Source: Staphylotrichum longicolle (lineage: Eukaryota; Ascomycota; Sordariomycetes; Sordariales; Chaetomiaceae). Taken from it: a stretch of DNA of 64,000 nt. The DNA lies in NCBI GenBank assembly GCA_019096155.1, contig JAHCVI010000001.1, forward strand, positions 2,418,001 to 2,482,000. The letters run 5' to 3'. The position numbers and the translations under genes are program-made. This document shows, piece after piece, positions 43,704 through 54,573 of the stretch. The notes beneath the pieces were generated by a model, which saw only the letters and a list, made by a program, of their open reading frames with translations, was not told the DNA's origin and ran no database searches. The number at the start of each line of letters is the position of its first letter. The first letter of the stretch is position 1.

Positions 43704-46663
43704 TTAACCGTATGCCGCCATGGCCTCCGCGTCTTCGTCGTCGTCGTCGTCGTCGTCGTACACGGACACGGGGTTCCGAGCAGATCCACCTGTCGGGGCC
43801 GCCTGCTTGACTGCGTAGCTGGTGATCGACCCTGCAGCCTTCTTCTGGAGCGCTGTCTCTGCGCTATAAAGCTTGTTGTAAAACTCGACCACGCGGGCGT
43901 GGGCCATCACCCTCGACTTCTGAAAGTTCAACACCTGCAGGCCATGTTTCGATGTCGCACGGCTGAGCGCGACGTAAGCCTGGCCCTTTTCGAATACCTT
44001 GCCGAGGTCAACCTTGACGCGCTCCAGAGTCTGTCCCTGGGCCTTGTGAATCGACAGGGCCCACGCAAGAATGAGGGGGAGCTGCTTCCGCGATGCCTGT
44101 AACTCGCCCGTCGGCAGCTCCACCTTCCAGTCTTCCGGGACGCAGAGGATACGTCGCTGCGTGCCGTCGACGGCGTGGAAGGCGACTACTGGGTACTCCT
44201 TGGTGTCGCCCTTGATCCCATCCCCGAGGGCGCTGTTGAAAGCCCGGACACGCCTTGCGGCCTCAGATTCGACATCAGAGCCGTCTTCCCCTCCCGGTTT
44301 CAGGAACGTGTCCTGTGTCTTGAACGAAACCACGGTCCCTAATGAGCCGTTCACGAGCGTCTCATCCATGTTCTTGATCAACATGACCTGAGCGCCTTTC
44401 TTCAACTCGAGGCTTGGAGGCGCCATCATGTTGGCCAAGAGCTTGTCTTTGACTCTGAGGTCGCCCCCATCAATCGAATCGTATCGGTATGACTTCGATG
44501 TCAAAGCTTTCAGACGCCTTTGGTTCGAAGATTCAACCTCTTGTCTCGTCGGAAACCTATTCGGGACACTTGGTGAGCTCGATGTATCCTCAAACAAGAG
44601 TTGTGACTTACAGTTCGGTAACCTCGAGCCCATCGTCAAACTTCAGTGGCCGACTGAGGGCTTGGAAACTGCGGACCGTCTCGTCGCTGATTCTTCCCAA
44701 TCGCATCTCATTGAGCATTTCGGCAAATTCTACAACCAGTCAGTATGCTCAACTCGGCATATCACGGAGAGTCCAACCTACCCGGATCTCGCTGGCGAAA
44801 GACTTCAGTCAGACCAATAGTATGGTCGATCGACATGCTCCAGGTTGCAGCATCAAACGCGAACTTGGACTCCCTCTGCTTACCGCCATCCGGTACGGGA
44901 GGCAGCTGGAAGAAGTCGCCTGTGATAACCAACTGAATGCCTCCCCAAGGTCGCCCGTTATTCCTGATGATCCTGCCAATCTGGGACAGCTTGTCGAACA
45001 GCTCGGCATCGACCATGGATACCTCATCAATGATGAGCGTTTTGGTCTTGAGCCACCGGGTCTTGGCCTTGGGGTTCCGCCTGATCTTCTTGACCAGTGT
45101 ATTGGTGTCTTCCTTGCCAAGACCGATGCCAGAAAAGCTGTGCAGAGTCATGCCGCCAATGTTGCAAGCAGCCAAGCCAGTCGAGGCAGTGACGGCCACT
45201 CGCTCCGGGTCTCTGGCATGCTTCCTCTTGAGTTCCTGAATGATGGCTCGCATCAGCACCGATTTGCCTGTACCGGCAGGACCGGTGAAGAAGACGCTTT
45301 GGCCCTTGTCGACAACAAGACTCTTGACGTGCCGCTGCTCGTTGCTGAGCACAATTGCCGCTGCCTTCTTTGTGTGAGACTTCACTGCTTCGTGCATGTC
45401 TTCCAACGAGGTTTCCGGCTTCACAGATTCTTTGGATTGCGTTTTCAGCTGCTTTTTCTGCGCCTTCACCGCGCTGGCAGTGGTATTCCAGAGCATGGGG
45501 CCCTTCGATTTGGCTGCCGGCGTGGCTGCAGCTGCTCCGTATCGCTCGTCGACGTCTTCCTCTTTCTGAGCCGATCGTTTGGGCCAAGGCAACTCTCGCT
45601 TCGACTTCTTCGCTGCCTTGGGAGCCGGTTCATCGTCGACCGGGGAGGCACGCTTGGCAAATTTAGGGGGCGGAGGAGGTGGCACGGCTCGCGGCTGCGG
45701 AGGCTGGAGGTGCGAAGGGGACGATTGTGACCAGGAGAGCACACTCGTGTTGCTCGCGGGAGGGGGGTCATCGTGCTTGTTGGGCACGGCTTGAGGGACG
45801 CGCGGCAGAGCGGACACGGGGCCAAAGTCCAAGTCGAGATCTGCGTCATCGCTGAAATCGTCCTCATTAAAATACACCGAGGATGCCGAGTTGTTTGGCT
45901 GCGAGGTGCTGGTCGGGAGGTAGGAGCTGCTATTGACGAGGTCGATCACTTCGGGCTTCTCCTCAAAGGAATCCGACCTGTTCACGAGCGATGCAAATCC
46001 TTTGCCGTTAACATTGCGGGAAACCTGGGGCGGGACGTTCAACGGGTGATTCTGCAATGGTTTCGCTGCTGTCGTGGGTCTGGACGGGCCGCCGGAGCCT
46101 AGGGAAGAGGTTTTCTTCGTAAACATGTTCGCGATGGTGTTCTCTGAGCGTTTCCCGGGCGCAGGCGAGGGGCTGCTGGAGGGGAACAGTTGTTTCGCGA
46201 GGGCGGCATTGTTGGCAGGAGGCCGTGACGGTTGGTTTGCCGCCTCGGCCTTCTTCTTGACGGCTGCCCCGAGCATTGGGGGAGGATGTAGAGAAAGACT
46301 CAATCCAACAAGATGCACCTGTGCTCGGCCTGCACAGTGAAAGGTGTTCCTGTCGAGGGAAACGACTGCTCGACGGACGGCCAGACGGGAGATCCCAGTC
46401 ATACAGAGTCGGGGCCGCTGGGGCGTGCTGTCGACCTGTGTTGGAGGTGGGCAACGACCGAGATGGAAGTCGCCTTGGATGGGTGGGAACTCAATGGGGC
46501 ATTGCACGACCGCAAACTGCCCGGGAATGGAAGCTACGCAACAAACTAACAAACGGGTCGTCGCGTCAACCTTGGAAAATCGCGTCAAGGGCGCCTGCCG
46601 CAAACGCGGGGAGTCTGTGCGCGTAAAGACGCCAAGACGCCAGGACGCCAAGACCCGAAGCAT
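43704..46663 (-). CDS. PIF1: Pif1-family 5'-3' DNA helicase
   Basis: Three exons (44782-46663, 44612-44729, 43704-44556) join in phase to 950 residues. The Walker A is FFTGPAGTGKSVLMRA. Motif Ia lies in VAVTASTGLAACNIGG and motif II in LIIDEVSMVDAELF. Later motifs are VITGDFFQLPPVP, the MLIKNMDETLVNGSLGTVV segment typical of Pif1, and ALSIHKAQGQTLERV plus QAYVALSRAT. Pif1 unwinds G-quadruplexes and R-loops, removes telomerase from ends and maintains mitochondrial DNA. The first ATG gives a basic, Ser/Arg-rich start (MLRVLASWRLGVFTRT) like a mitochondrial presequence. A second in-frame ATG at about residue 129 (MLGAAVKKKAEAA) would give a nuclear form, as in yeast. The tail ends in an Asp run coded by a CGT repeat. 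Confidence 0.95.
43736..43759 (+). repeat. CGT trinucleotide repeat coding an Asp run in PIF1
   Basis: Eight CGT units are seen directly. On the coding strand they give consecutive Asp codons in the acidic C-terminal tail. Confidence 0.85.
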
Positions 46664-46866
46664 CCGTGGGGACAGCCCCTAACCCTGGCAGGCATTCATT
46701 CACACACAGTTCCATTCACAGCAGCCATGATCAGCTCCCATCTGTTTGCTTCGGAAACCCTTGACCACACTGCAATGGATTAAGGCACATTAGGTAAAGA
46801 CCAACGTTAAAAACATCAAAACGCCTGGCGCCTTGCGCGGGAGAAGGTCGCCGTTGTTGTCAATCC

Positions 46867-47970
46867 TTGCCTATCATGGATTCCGAGCACGCGAGAACTC
46901 GACCAACCGGGTCCCACTCTCCGCCACTGTCCCCCACGGAGAATCCCCCGAGACTCCAAAGAGGGCAACTGTCCACGGCACCCCGCCTTCGTGGCAGCTG
47001 CATGTGGCCCAGCAGGTCGGGAGCGGACTTGAACGGCGTCCGGTCTCGGTTTGTCATGCAGGGAGCACACGACGCCCAGAAACCTCCCTTCCACCTGTCT
47101 GGTCAGGCAGATTTTATTCTCGTCTGCAACAGTGTCACGAGACATGCACGGTGTCGGCGAACCGAGCTGAGCCCCTGTCCGGCACTCAAGTCCAATATGG
47201 CCCGTGCCGGTGTCATGGGCTGTGGTTGGGTCGTTGGGGGACAGGGGCGAGATTTGTTTCCTCCCGCAAAGCCCAATCAACAAGAGGCTCTGTGGGCAAG
47301 TGACGACCTGATATTCAAAATGGACTTCACCGCTCTCGACCTCAAACACGTCAACAGTGCGCCATCTGGACCAACTTGGCATACATCACCGCGCGAAGGT
47401 CTCGACCGTCTGGGCATCGGCGGGAGGGATGATCTGGGAATCAAGAAAAGCTTGCACAGCCCAAGCATTGGACGTGTGCGGAGGATTCGCTGCGAGACTG
47501 CTCGGCAACTCTGGGCAGCTCTGGGCAATTTCTGGGCGCGGCTTGGCGGGAACAGGACGGCTGCCGGCAAGAAAACGGGCAATCCATCTCATCATCAATC
47601 CCGTCCGTTGTCGGTTGCGCTGCCCTGCCAAGCCGCTGTCAAGTCCAGACTGATGATGCTAGATAACCTCGAGGCGGGGCATGGGCGGGAGCTGATCGCC
47701 AATCGCGACACATGGCAACCGAGACAATGCACAGGGTCCTCCGCAAAAAGAGTCAATGGTGAGACAGACAGAACTCAGAAAGAACATGACCTTGTCAAGA
47801 TCCAGGTTCCCGGATTACACCGCCTTGGCCTTCGGTGCCAGGTTGCACCACGGAAGGGGAGCACGGCGCGTGGGTTGGTCGTGACGGTGGTCGATGGTCT
47901 GTTTATGGAAATCGGACGTCCCCCACGGGCCTTTGGCAAGGCTGTGAGCACCGAGGCTGTTAACCTTTAA
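46867..47970 (+). CDS. Orphan open frame, 367 codons, coding status doubtful
   Basis: An uninterrupted ATG-to-stop frame starts MPIMDSEHARTRPTG. The composition is rich in Arg, Gly and Pro with no repeated hydrophobic pattern, no known motif and no signal peptide. Other frames in the same interval are also open for long stretches, which is expected by chance at high GC. I list it because of its length only. It may instead be leader or promoter sequence of the downstream antiporter. Confidence 0.12.
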   Translation: MPIMDSEHARTRPTGSHSPPLSPTENPPRLQRGQLSTAPRLRGSCMWPSRSGADLNGVRSRFVMQGAHDAQKPPFHLSGQADFILVCNSVTRHARCRRTELSPCPALKSNMARAGVMGCGWVVGGQGRDLFPPAKPNQQEALWASDDLIFKMDFTALDLKHVNSAPSGPTWHTSPREGLDRLGIGGRDDLGIKKSLHSPSIGRVRRIRCETARQLWAALGNFWARLGGNRTAAGKKTGNPSHHQSRPLSVALPCQAAVKSRLMMLDNLEAGHGRELIANRDTWQPRQCTGSSAKRVNGETDRTQKEHDLVKIQVPGLHRLGLRCQVAPRKGSTARGLVVTVVDGLFMEIGRPPRAFGKAVSTEAVNL

Positions 47971-48887
47971 GAGGCTTTTCGACCCAATCGGTTGAAGGCT
48001 TCATCGGGAGCTGGCATCCCCAGATCGGCTCGGGAGCTGGTGTCGACCGACTGGTGAGGGTTCGGGAAGAAGTCGGCCTTTGACCAGGCGCTGACTCTGC
48101 CTCTGCGGGCTGCAGGCCCCACACGACTGCTTAGCGCAGACGCCGCCACTCGACGCCAAGCCCTGTCTGCAAGGATGGACCAAATCCTGGCAAACGAAGG
48201 TCGGAGCAACAACCGAACCTTCGTCGGCGCGGCTTGGGAGTTTCCATATAAGCTGCCATGGATGCGCTTGTCCCCCCCAATGGCAGGCTTCTTCCTGTCC
48301 GTTTGTTGTTCCCACATCCCCGGGAGCGCTGGGATTGCAGGTCGTTCGCTCTCCCCCTGGCCCTTTGCAGTTCTTGTTCTGTCGCCGCATGCGACTTTAC
48401 GTTCCTTGCCCTCCTCGCTCTCCGTATCTCAGGCTCGCTCCTGCTTTTCAGCTTATCTCAGGACCACCCCGACAACTGATCCCGCCGGTTGCGGGTTCTC
48501 TGCGCTACGCCCGTGCTGATCACGAAATCTCTGCAGCCTGCCTCTGGTTAGTGCTGCCGCGCGTTGCAACCGCAGCTGAGTCAGTTTGTCTCAGCAGAAC
48601 AGGGCGAGTTCTGCTCCTGAGCACTGGCACGTTGTTGTCTTCCCCTGAATGTGTCAATTGGCAGTCGCTTGCTGGGCCGGATTTTGATACTGGAGACACC
48701 GGACAACAGTGGCAACTTGACAGGGGTTGATCCAAAAATTGCAGTTGTTTGCCGCATGTCTCCCCAGCATTTGGTGACGTCGTTTTTCGGGCTCCGTTCC
48801 TGACTTTTTTGTTCAGCCTTGAACTGGTCTTCCTGGTCGACCGCCAATCACGCATTTGGACTTAGCCTTGTCCACTGGAATCACCCA

Positions 48888-48940
48888 CCACATCACCACA
48901 TCACCACACAACCACACAACCACACTCGACACACACCTCG
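48888..48940 (+). repeat. CA-rich short repeats in the NHA1 leader
   Basis: Two CACATCAC-like units are followed by repeated CACAACCA units. They are seen directly just upstream of the ATG at 48982 and are likely part of an unstructured 5' leader. Confidence 0.6.
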
Positions 48941-48981
48941 TTGGTTGGCCCCCCCTTTTGGCGGGCACCCGGTGATAGACC

Positions 48982-51900
48982 ATGGCGTGGGACCACCTCT
49001 CCATCACCAAGCCGCACCTGGTCTACATCATCCTGGGCGGCTTCACCTCTCTGTTCATGCTCTGCTCCTCCGTCATCAAGGAGCGCATGTACATCGGCGA
49101 AGCCACCGTGGCTACCCTCTGCGGCGTCATCTTCGGCCCCTATGCCGCCAACCTCATCGACCCCGAGACATGGGGCAGTGTCGACATTGTCACCATCGAG
49201 TTCTCCCGCCTCGTCCTGGTCGTGCAGTGCTTCGCCGTCGGCGTCGAACTGCCCAAGTACTACATGGAGAAGCACTGGAAGTCGGTGGCCTTCCTGCTGA
49301 TCCCCGTCATGACCTTCGGCTGGCTGATCACCAGTCTGTTCATCTGGTGGCTGATTGAGCCCCTGAACTTCCTCGAGAGCCTCGTGGTCGCTGCCTGCGT
49401 CACGGCAACCGATCCCGTCCTGGCCTCGTCCGTCGTCGGCAGGGGCAAGTTTGCTAAGAGGGTGCCGAAGCATCTGCGCGACCTGCTCTCGGCCGAGTCG
49501 GGCTGCAACGACGGCATGGCGTTCCCCTTCATCTACCTGTCGCTCTATCTCATCCAGGACAAGCAGAGCGCCAAGGATGTCTCATTCCACTGGATCGTCT
49601 ACACCATCCTGTACGAGTGCGTCTTCGGTGCCATCTATGGCTTCATCATCGGCTACCTTGCTCGTCACGGCATCAAGTTTGCCGAGAAGCACGAACTGAT
49701 CGACAGGGAGAGCTTTTTGGTCTTTTATTTTGTGCTGGCCCTGTTCTGTGCCGGATCTGGCAGTATTCTCGGCGTGGACGACCTCCTCGTCGGGTTCGCC
49801 GCTGGTGTCGGTTTCTCCAATGACGGTTGGTTCACACAGAAGACCGAGGAGTCGCACGTCTCTAACGTCATCGACCTGTTGATCAACTTGGCCTACTTTG
49901 TTTACTTCGGCACCATCATCCCCTGGAGCGACTTCAACGACAGCGTCCTGGGCTTGTCAGCGTGGCGGCTGGCCGTTCTCGCCATATTCATCGTCCTCTT
50001 CCGCCGGATTCCCATCATGATGGCGCTAAAACCTCTAATACCGGACATAAAAACATGGCGCGAGGCCCTCTTCGCTGGCCACTTTGGTCCCATTGGAGTC
50101 GGCGCTATTTTTGTCGCAATGCTGGCCAGAGCCGAGCTGGAGTCTGAGGACCCGGTACCTCTCTCGCAACTCCCGGATCCGGGCGTCGAGCATTACACAG
50201 TAATCACCCTTGTTTGGCCTGTCGTTGCCTTTATCGTCGTCGCCTCGATCATCGTTCACGGCTCTTCGATTGCCGTGTTCACACTGGGCAAGCACATCAA
50301 CACCCTCACCATCACCATGTCGTACACGCAAGCCAATGAGGACGGTCCGCACTGGATGAACCGGCTGCCTCGTATCTCGTCGCAGTCGCGGTCCCAGGCG
50401 AGGACCATGTCCGACACGGAGGTTGATGAGCTTAAAATGCCCGAGTTCCCTCCGGGGACCTTGCCCCCCGTGGGCCTCCCCGGCAACTTCCTGCGCCGCG
50501 TCAAGGAGGATGACAACGGCAAGCACGGAAGCAGGTCCTCCTCACTCGCCGCGCGGCGCCGGAAAAAGAAGTGGGACGATGGCATCGGGCCGGGAGGCCC
50601 CATCAGCCAGTCGGCCATCTTCCCCCAGCGCCGCAGCCAGGGAGAGCCGTTATCGCCTGGGATCCCTCGTTCCAGCTCAGATCAGGCCCGGCGAGATGAT
50701 GGCACTCTGTCTCCGACTGAGCTTGCGTCTCCTGGACCGCTCAATGAGAAGGAACCGGAGCGGTCTTCTGCCGAGAGCTCCCAAAAGCCGGCCGGTGCCG
50801 ATCACCCCGCGAGCCCAGACGACGATCGCAGGAACCCCATCGAAGTTTATGACGAAGGCGATAATATTGTTATCGAGAACCGCGAAGGAGAGGTTATCGC
50901 GGTCCAACCAAAGGAGGGCGAGCCTAATCTGGTTGAACAGGCCAAGGATCTCGCGAGCAGGCTGAAATCTGAGACCGACCCGTCCGGTTGGACGTATGAT
51001 GCGCTGAAGAAGAGGGTCATGAACTGGCGCGACGTTGAGGTTGCGAAGAGGAAGGGCAAAGAGAAGTCGTCGAGGAAGGGCGAGCCGGCACGGGCGTATC
51101 AGTTTGGCAGCACGGTATGTGTGACCGAGGTTTCGCTATGCCCTTGGGGCCATTCTAACTGTTTCGGTAGATCATTGTGGAAAACGAGGACGGCGAAGTC
51201 CTCAAGAAATATGACTTGCCGACTCAAAAGCCGCAGTCTGACCTGGTGACGACAGGTCTGAAGTACATGGGAATGGGCGTTTTCGCCAAAGCAGTGGACA
51301 AATCGGCCCCGGAATCTTCCAAGGCGGGCGAGCCGTCCACGTCGGCGGCTGAAGCGGCCCAGAACCAAAGAAAGAAGAGCGTCGTAGCGGAGGAGGACGA
51401 CGACAAGCACATTCGGTTTACCATCGGCGGTGTTGGCCGACGCATGACGAAGGAGGACTTCATCCAGGAAATACAGAAGCTGGACAAGCCCACCCGGCGC
51501 GAGGTTGTCGACCAGCTCCGGGCCCTGAACAACAACAAGTCCGACTCGCAACAGCTGCAGACCACGCATTCGCCGGCCCAATCAGGCACCAGCAGGAAAG
51601 ACCACGCCGTGTCTGCTACCGGTGCCGCTACCCCCCAGCAGGGAGCGGGAGCAGCAGCGGGCAGCCACCAGACATCGAGGTCTTCTTCGCCCCAAAAGTC
51701 CCAAAAGTCCAAGACCGCGTCGGATTCGCCGAGCAGCGAGGCAGCGGAGACGGAGGTTGAGCGGAGGAGACGACTGGCGGCGCTGCAGGGTGTGGGTGAT
51801 GACGGCTACGACGATGAAGAGCAGGGTGAGACGGCGGCGGAGCGGCGCCGTAGAGAAGCCGCCTTGGGGATGGCGCCGCACGGCGACGGGGAGGACAGCG

Positions 51901-51989
51901 ATGACGATGATACCCCGAGAGTGCCGCCTTCGAGAAAGTCGATTCGGTTCGCGGATGTTCCTGATAATAGAGGGAGGACGAGGGACTGA
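48982..51989 (+). CDS. NHA1: Plasma-membrane Na+(K+)/H+ antiporter, Nha1/Sod2 type
   Basis: Two exons (48982-51114 and 51171-51989) give 983 residues, long as in fungal Nha1. The first 440 residues or so hold about a dozen hydrophobic helices. Hallmarks are ERMYIGEATVATLCGVIFGP, VVAACVTATDPVLASSVVGR (the transport aspartate region), LSAESGCNDGMAFPFIYLSL and DDLLVGFAAGVGFSNDGWF. The long C-terminal part is hydrophilic with many Ser, Arg and acidic clusters, the regulatory tail of fungal antiporters. A small motif, YDEGDNIVIENREGEVI, is repeated later in variant form as IIVENEDGEVLKKYDLP. Nha1 exports Na+, Li+ and K+ using the proton gradient. The frame is intact. Confidence 0.94.
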
Positions 51990-52866
51990 AGACTGACGAG
52001 TAGCATGTGACTTGCATGGCAGGGCATGAAATGGCATGGCATGGCACAGCATCAATGGCATGTTTGGAGTTGGGATAGAGTTATGATAGTTAATGCATTG
52101 CAGGCATGGTGTAGCGGGCAGCTAGTGGTGACCTAGGCCAATACAACTGGTAGTGGAGCAGCAACCCTGAGGAGATCTCCAGTTTCACAATGGTGGTTGG
52201 CAGCTTGGATCAATGTTGATGTGATGTTTTCTCGGCAGCCAAAATACACATCACTCTGTATATCAATGGGCTTTGCGGTGTTCACTGGCACATACGACCA
52301 TATCCACGCGAAAATACGGGATCCCGTCCGCTCTCCCCTAGTCAACCGCGTGAGAGCTGAACTAGTAGTTGGGTCGGTGACGACCAGCGAATCCTCAGTG
52401 TTGTATGTTTTTTTCTCTTCTTTTTCTTTTCCCTAAACTCGTGGTATTTTCTTTTACACAACAATGGCGATGTTGCAGGTCTTAGCCTCGAGTATTGTGT
52501 GACCAACAACACCCAAGACTCAGCCTGGTGGTTCAGCTGCGTGGCCCTGTTCTTGTCCATGCTGAACACAATAACACGCCATTGGCCCGCTTGATCCTCG
52601 GGTCCCCACAGTCACCGCGAACCACATCCGGCTTAGCGTCTTCTGGAAAGCCGTCATGCTCCCTATCCGCGAAAAAAAGACGTTCTTGGCCGGGGAGGCG
52701 GCTTTCGCGAATCCTGAAATCTTAACCCATCAAGAACCTCAACACCGAATCCACAACTCCGACGACCACACCCTGCGCCTTCGCCTCATCTCCCGCGAAG
52801 CCTGCCTCAGATACACACATCATCTAACACTTCTTTTTTTTTCTCCACACACACACAACCGCCACA
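51990..52866. other. Intergenic region between NHA1 and TOM22
   Basis: These 877 bases start with imperfect GGCATG repeats (52013-52060) in the probable NHA1 3' UTR. No gene is supported. The last 150 bases, with a poly-T run and a CACA run before the ATG, should be the TOM22 promoter and leader. Confidence 0.45.
52013..52060 (+). repeat. Imperfect GGCATG repeats after NHA1
   Basis: GGCATG or close variants occur about six times in 48 bases directly after the NHA1 stop. They are seen directly and their function is unknown. Confidence 0.5.
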
Positions 52867-53469
52867 ATGGTCCAACTCGTCGAGGTCGAGGACGAGCACT
52901 TCCAGCAGCCCCAGGTCGGCCCTGAGGAGGACGACGAGGACTTCACCGACACCGGTACGACCCTTCTCCTGATCCATCGCTCCAACTATCCGCCCAATCA
53001 ACCAACCGCTTCTCTTTATGCCCCACTACCCTCCGCCTTCAGGTCATGCTAACCAAAACAAACGCGACGCATAACAGACTCCGAGATCTCGACCGAATCC
53101 AACTACGACCCAACCGAAGAGTCCCTCGCCGAGCGCCTCGCCGCGCTCCGCGACATGGTCCCCGCGACCACGCGCGGCTGGATCCACCACAAGTACGAGG
53201 CGACCACGTCGGCCGTCAAGGCCGCCCTCTCCTTCGCGGGCCGCGCCGCCTGGACCGTCTCCGTCAGCGCCCTGCTCGTCGGCGTGCCCTTCGCGCTCGC
53301 CTACGGCGAGGACCAGAACTTCGCCGCCATGGAGCAGGAGCAGCGGATGCGCGAGCTCGGCGGCGAGGTGCTCACGGCCGGCGGCGCCGCGGGGGAGGGC
53401 AAGGGGATGACGGCGGAGGAGATCGGGGCGGCGATCGGGGGGCGGGCCGAGGCCAAGGCTGCTCTCTGA
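52867..53469 (+). CDS. TOM22: Mitochondrial import receptor subunit Tom22
   Basis: Two exons (52867-52954 and 53078-53469) give 159 residues. The N-terminal part is strongly acidic (VEVEDEHFQQPQ, PEEDDEDFTDTDSEISTES), the cytosolic face that binds presequences and precursors. A region LAERLAALRDMVPATTRGWI precedes the single membrane anchor AAWTVSVSALLVGVPFALAY, which carries the conserved Pro. The tail faces the intermembrane space and is rich in Glu, Ala and Gly. Tom22 is the central organiser of the TOM complex. The intron is 123 nt long. Confidence 0.94.
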
Positions 53470-54573
53470 AGAAGGGGCCGGCTACTTGATTTGGCTTGGT
53501 GACCTTGCCTTGAAAAGGAGTGGTGATGGGGATGGATGATTGGCGATTGAGGGCACCGAGACATTTATCTCATACCCACGTGTTGGTTCGTCGACTACGG
53601 TCCAGTGCCGAGGCGAAACTGATGGGAGGCTATACTGGAGCGAGGCGACGGCAGAGCTTCGTTGGTTTGCAAAAACGCCATCCGCCTACATCGTCGGTGC
53701 TTGGAGGCGAGTGTTGCCCTCCCCACACCCTCCGTCTCCTTCCCTGTTTATGTATATTATCAACCCTCGACCCGACCATGGGGTTTCTCGAGGGGGCTTC
53801 TCAGTGTCTTAATAGTCGCCCATTGTCCTTGTTCATGTCGAAGCTAGATAGTGGGGGAAAGCGGGACGGTTCAACAAATGCTGGGCTAACGGGGTATGGG
53901 CCAAAAGATGTGTAAATCATGTTACGACTCTCTCAGCTCTCATAAAGCTTGGATCATTCTCAACACGTTACCGTACCTGAGTGAGTGCATGGCGCTTCTG
54001 ATATACCCTGACCCGAAGCTTGTCGACGCAACCCACAGACGGATAGTTCAGTGCGGCACGCTCTGCACCACATCACGTAGATTTGTTTGTATGTATGTAC
54101 AGCGAAGTCATTGCCGCACTGCTCTGTGCTGTGCATGTACACGAAATGTATCAGGCGGCTCGCAGCCCCTGGCCCCCCTTTCTCTCCTATATCTACACCA
54201 ACATCGTGAAAGACACCACCTCCATCGTCCTTATACCAAGGGACGTCGAACAAAGAACTAAAGGAAAATGCTGAAAAGCCGTCACAGGGAATAGTGGTAT
54301 CACGAAATGCCGAAAAAAGGAGAAGGAATGTAAGAATAGGACAATTTCTGCGCGTTCCTTGATGGAATCAAGAGAAGAAGGATCGTCTTGAGGTTAAGTG
54401 TCGGGGTTGGGGGAAGATGAGATGTGTGTCATATAAAGGGAATAAAGTCCGTAGGTTGAGAGAACAGGGTTGTGACGAAGAAGGAGGGAGCTGGGCCCAG
54501 AATGGAAAATGTGTGGTTGCCAGACCGTGGAGCAAGGTTGCCCTCCGTAGAGATCAAAAGGGATAGAAGACAA
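53470..54573. other. Convergent interval between TOM22 and the ADF-H gene
   Basis: These 1,104 bases hold no supported gene. Open frames of up to 131 codons lack family features. Most of it probably forms the two 3' UTRs. Confidence 0.45.

Larger units (their letters stand above)
46664..48981. promoter_or_regulatory. 2.3-kb intergenic region between PIF1 and NHA1
   Basis: This is the longest gene-poor stretch. It contains a 367-codon plus-strand frame at 46867-47970 with no recognisable domain and no obvious codon bias, and several short frames on both strands. The last 90 bases are CA-rich (CACATCAC and CACAACCA units) and lie just before the NHA1 start, so they are probably its leader. A long promoter would suit a salt-responsive gene. 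Confidence 0.4.

Noticed and set aside
44489..45730. 413-codon open frame antisense to PIF1
   Set aside because: It is a shadow of the helicase coding region. All helicase motifs are on the other strand.
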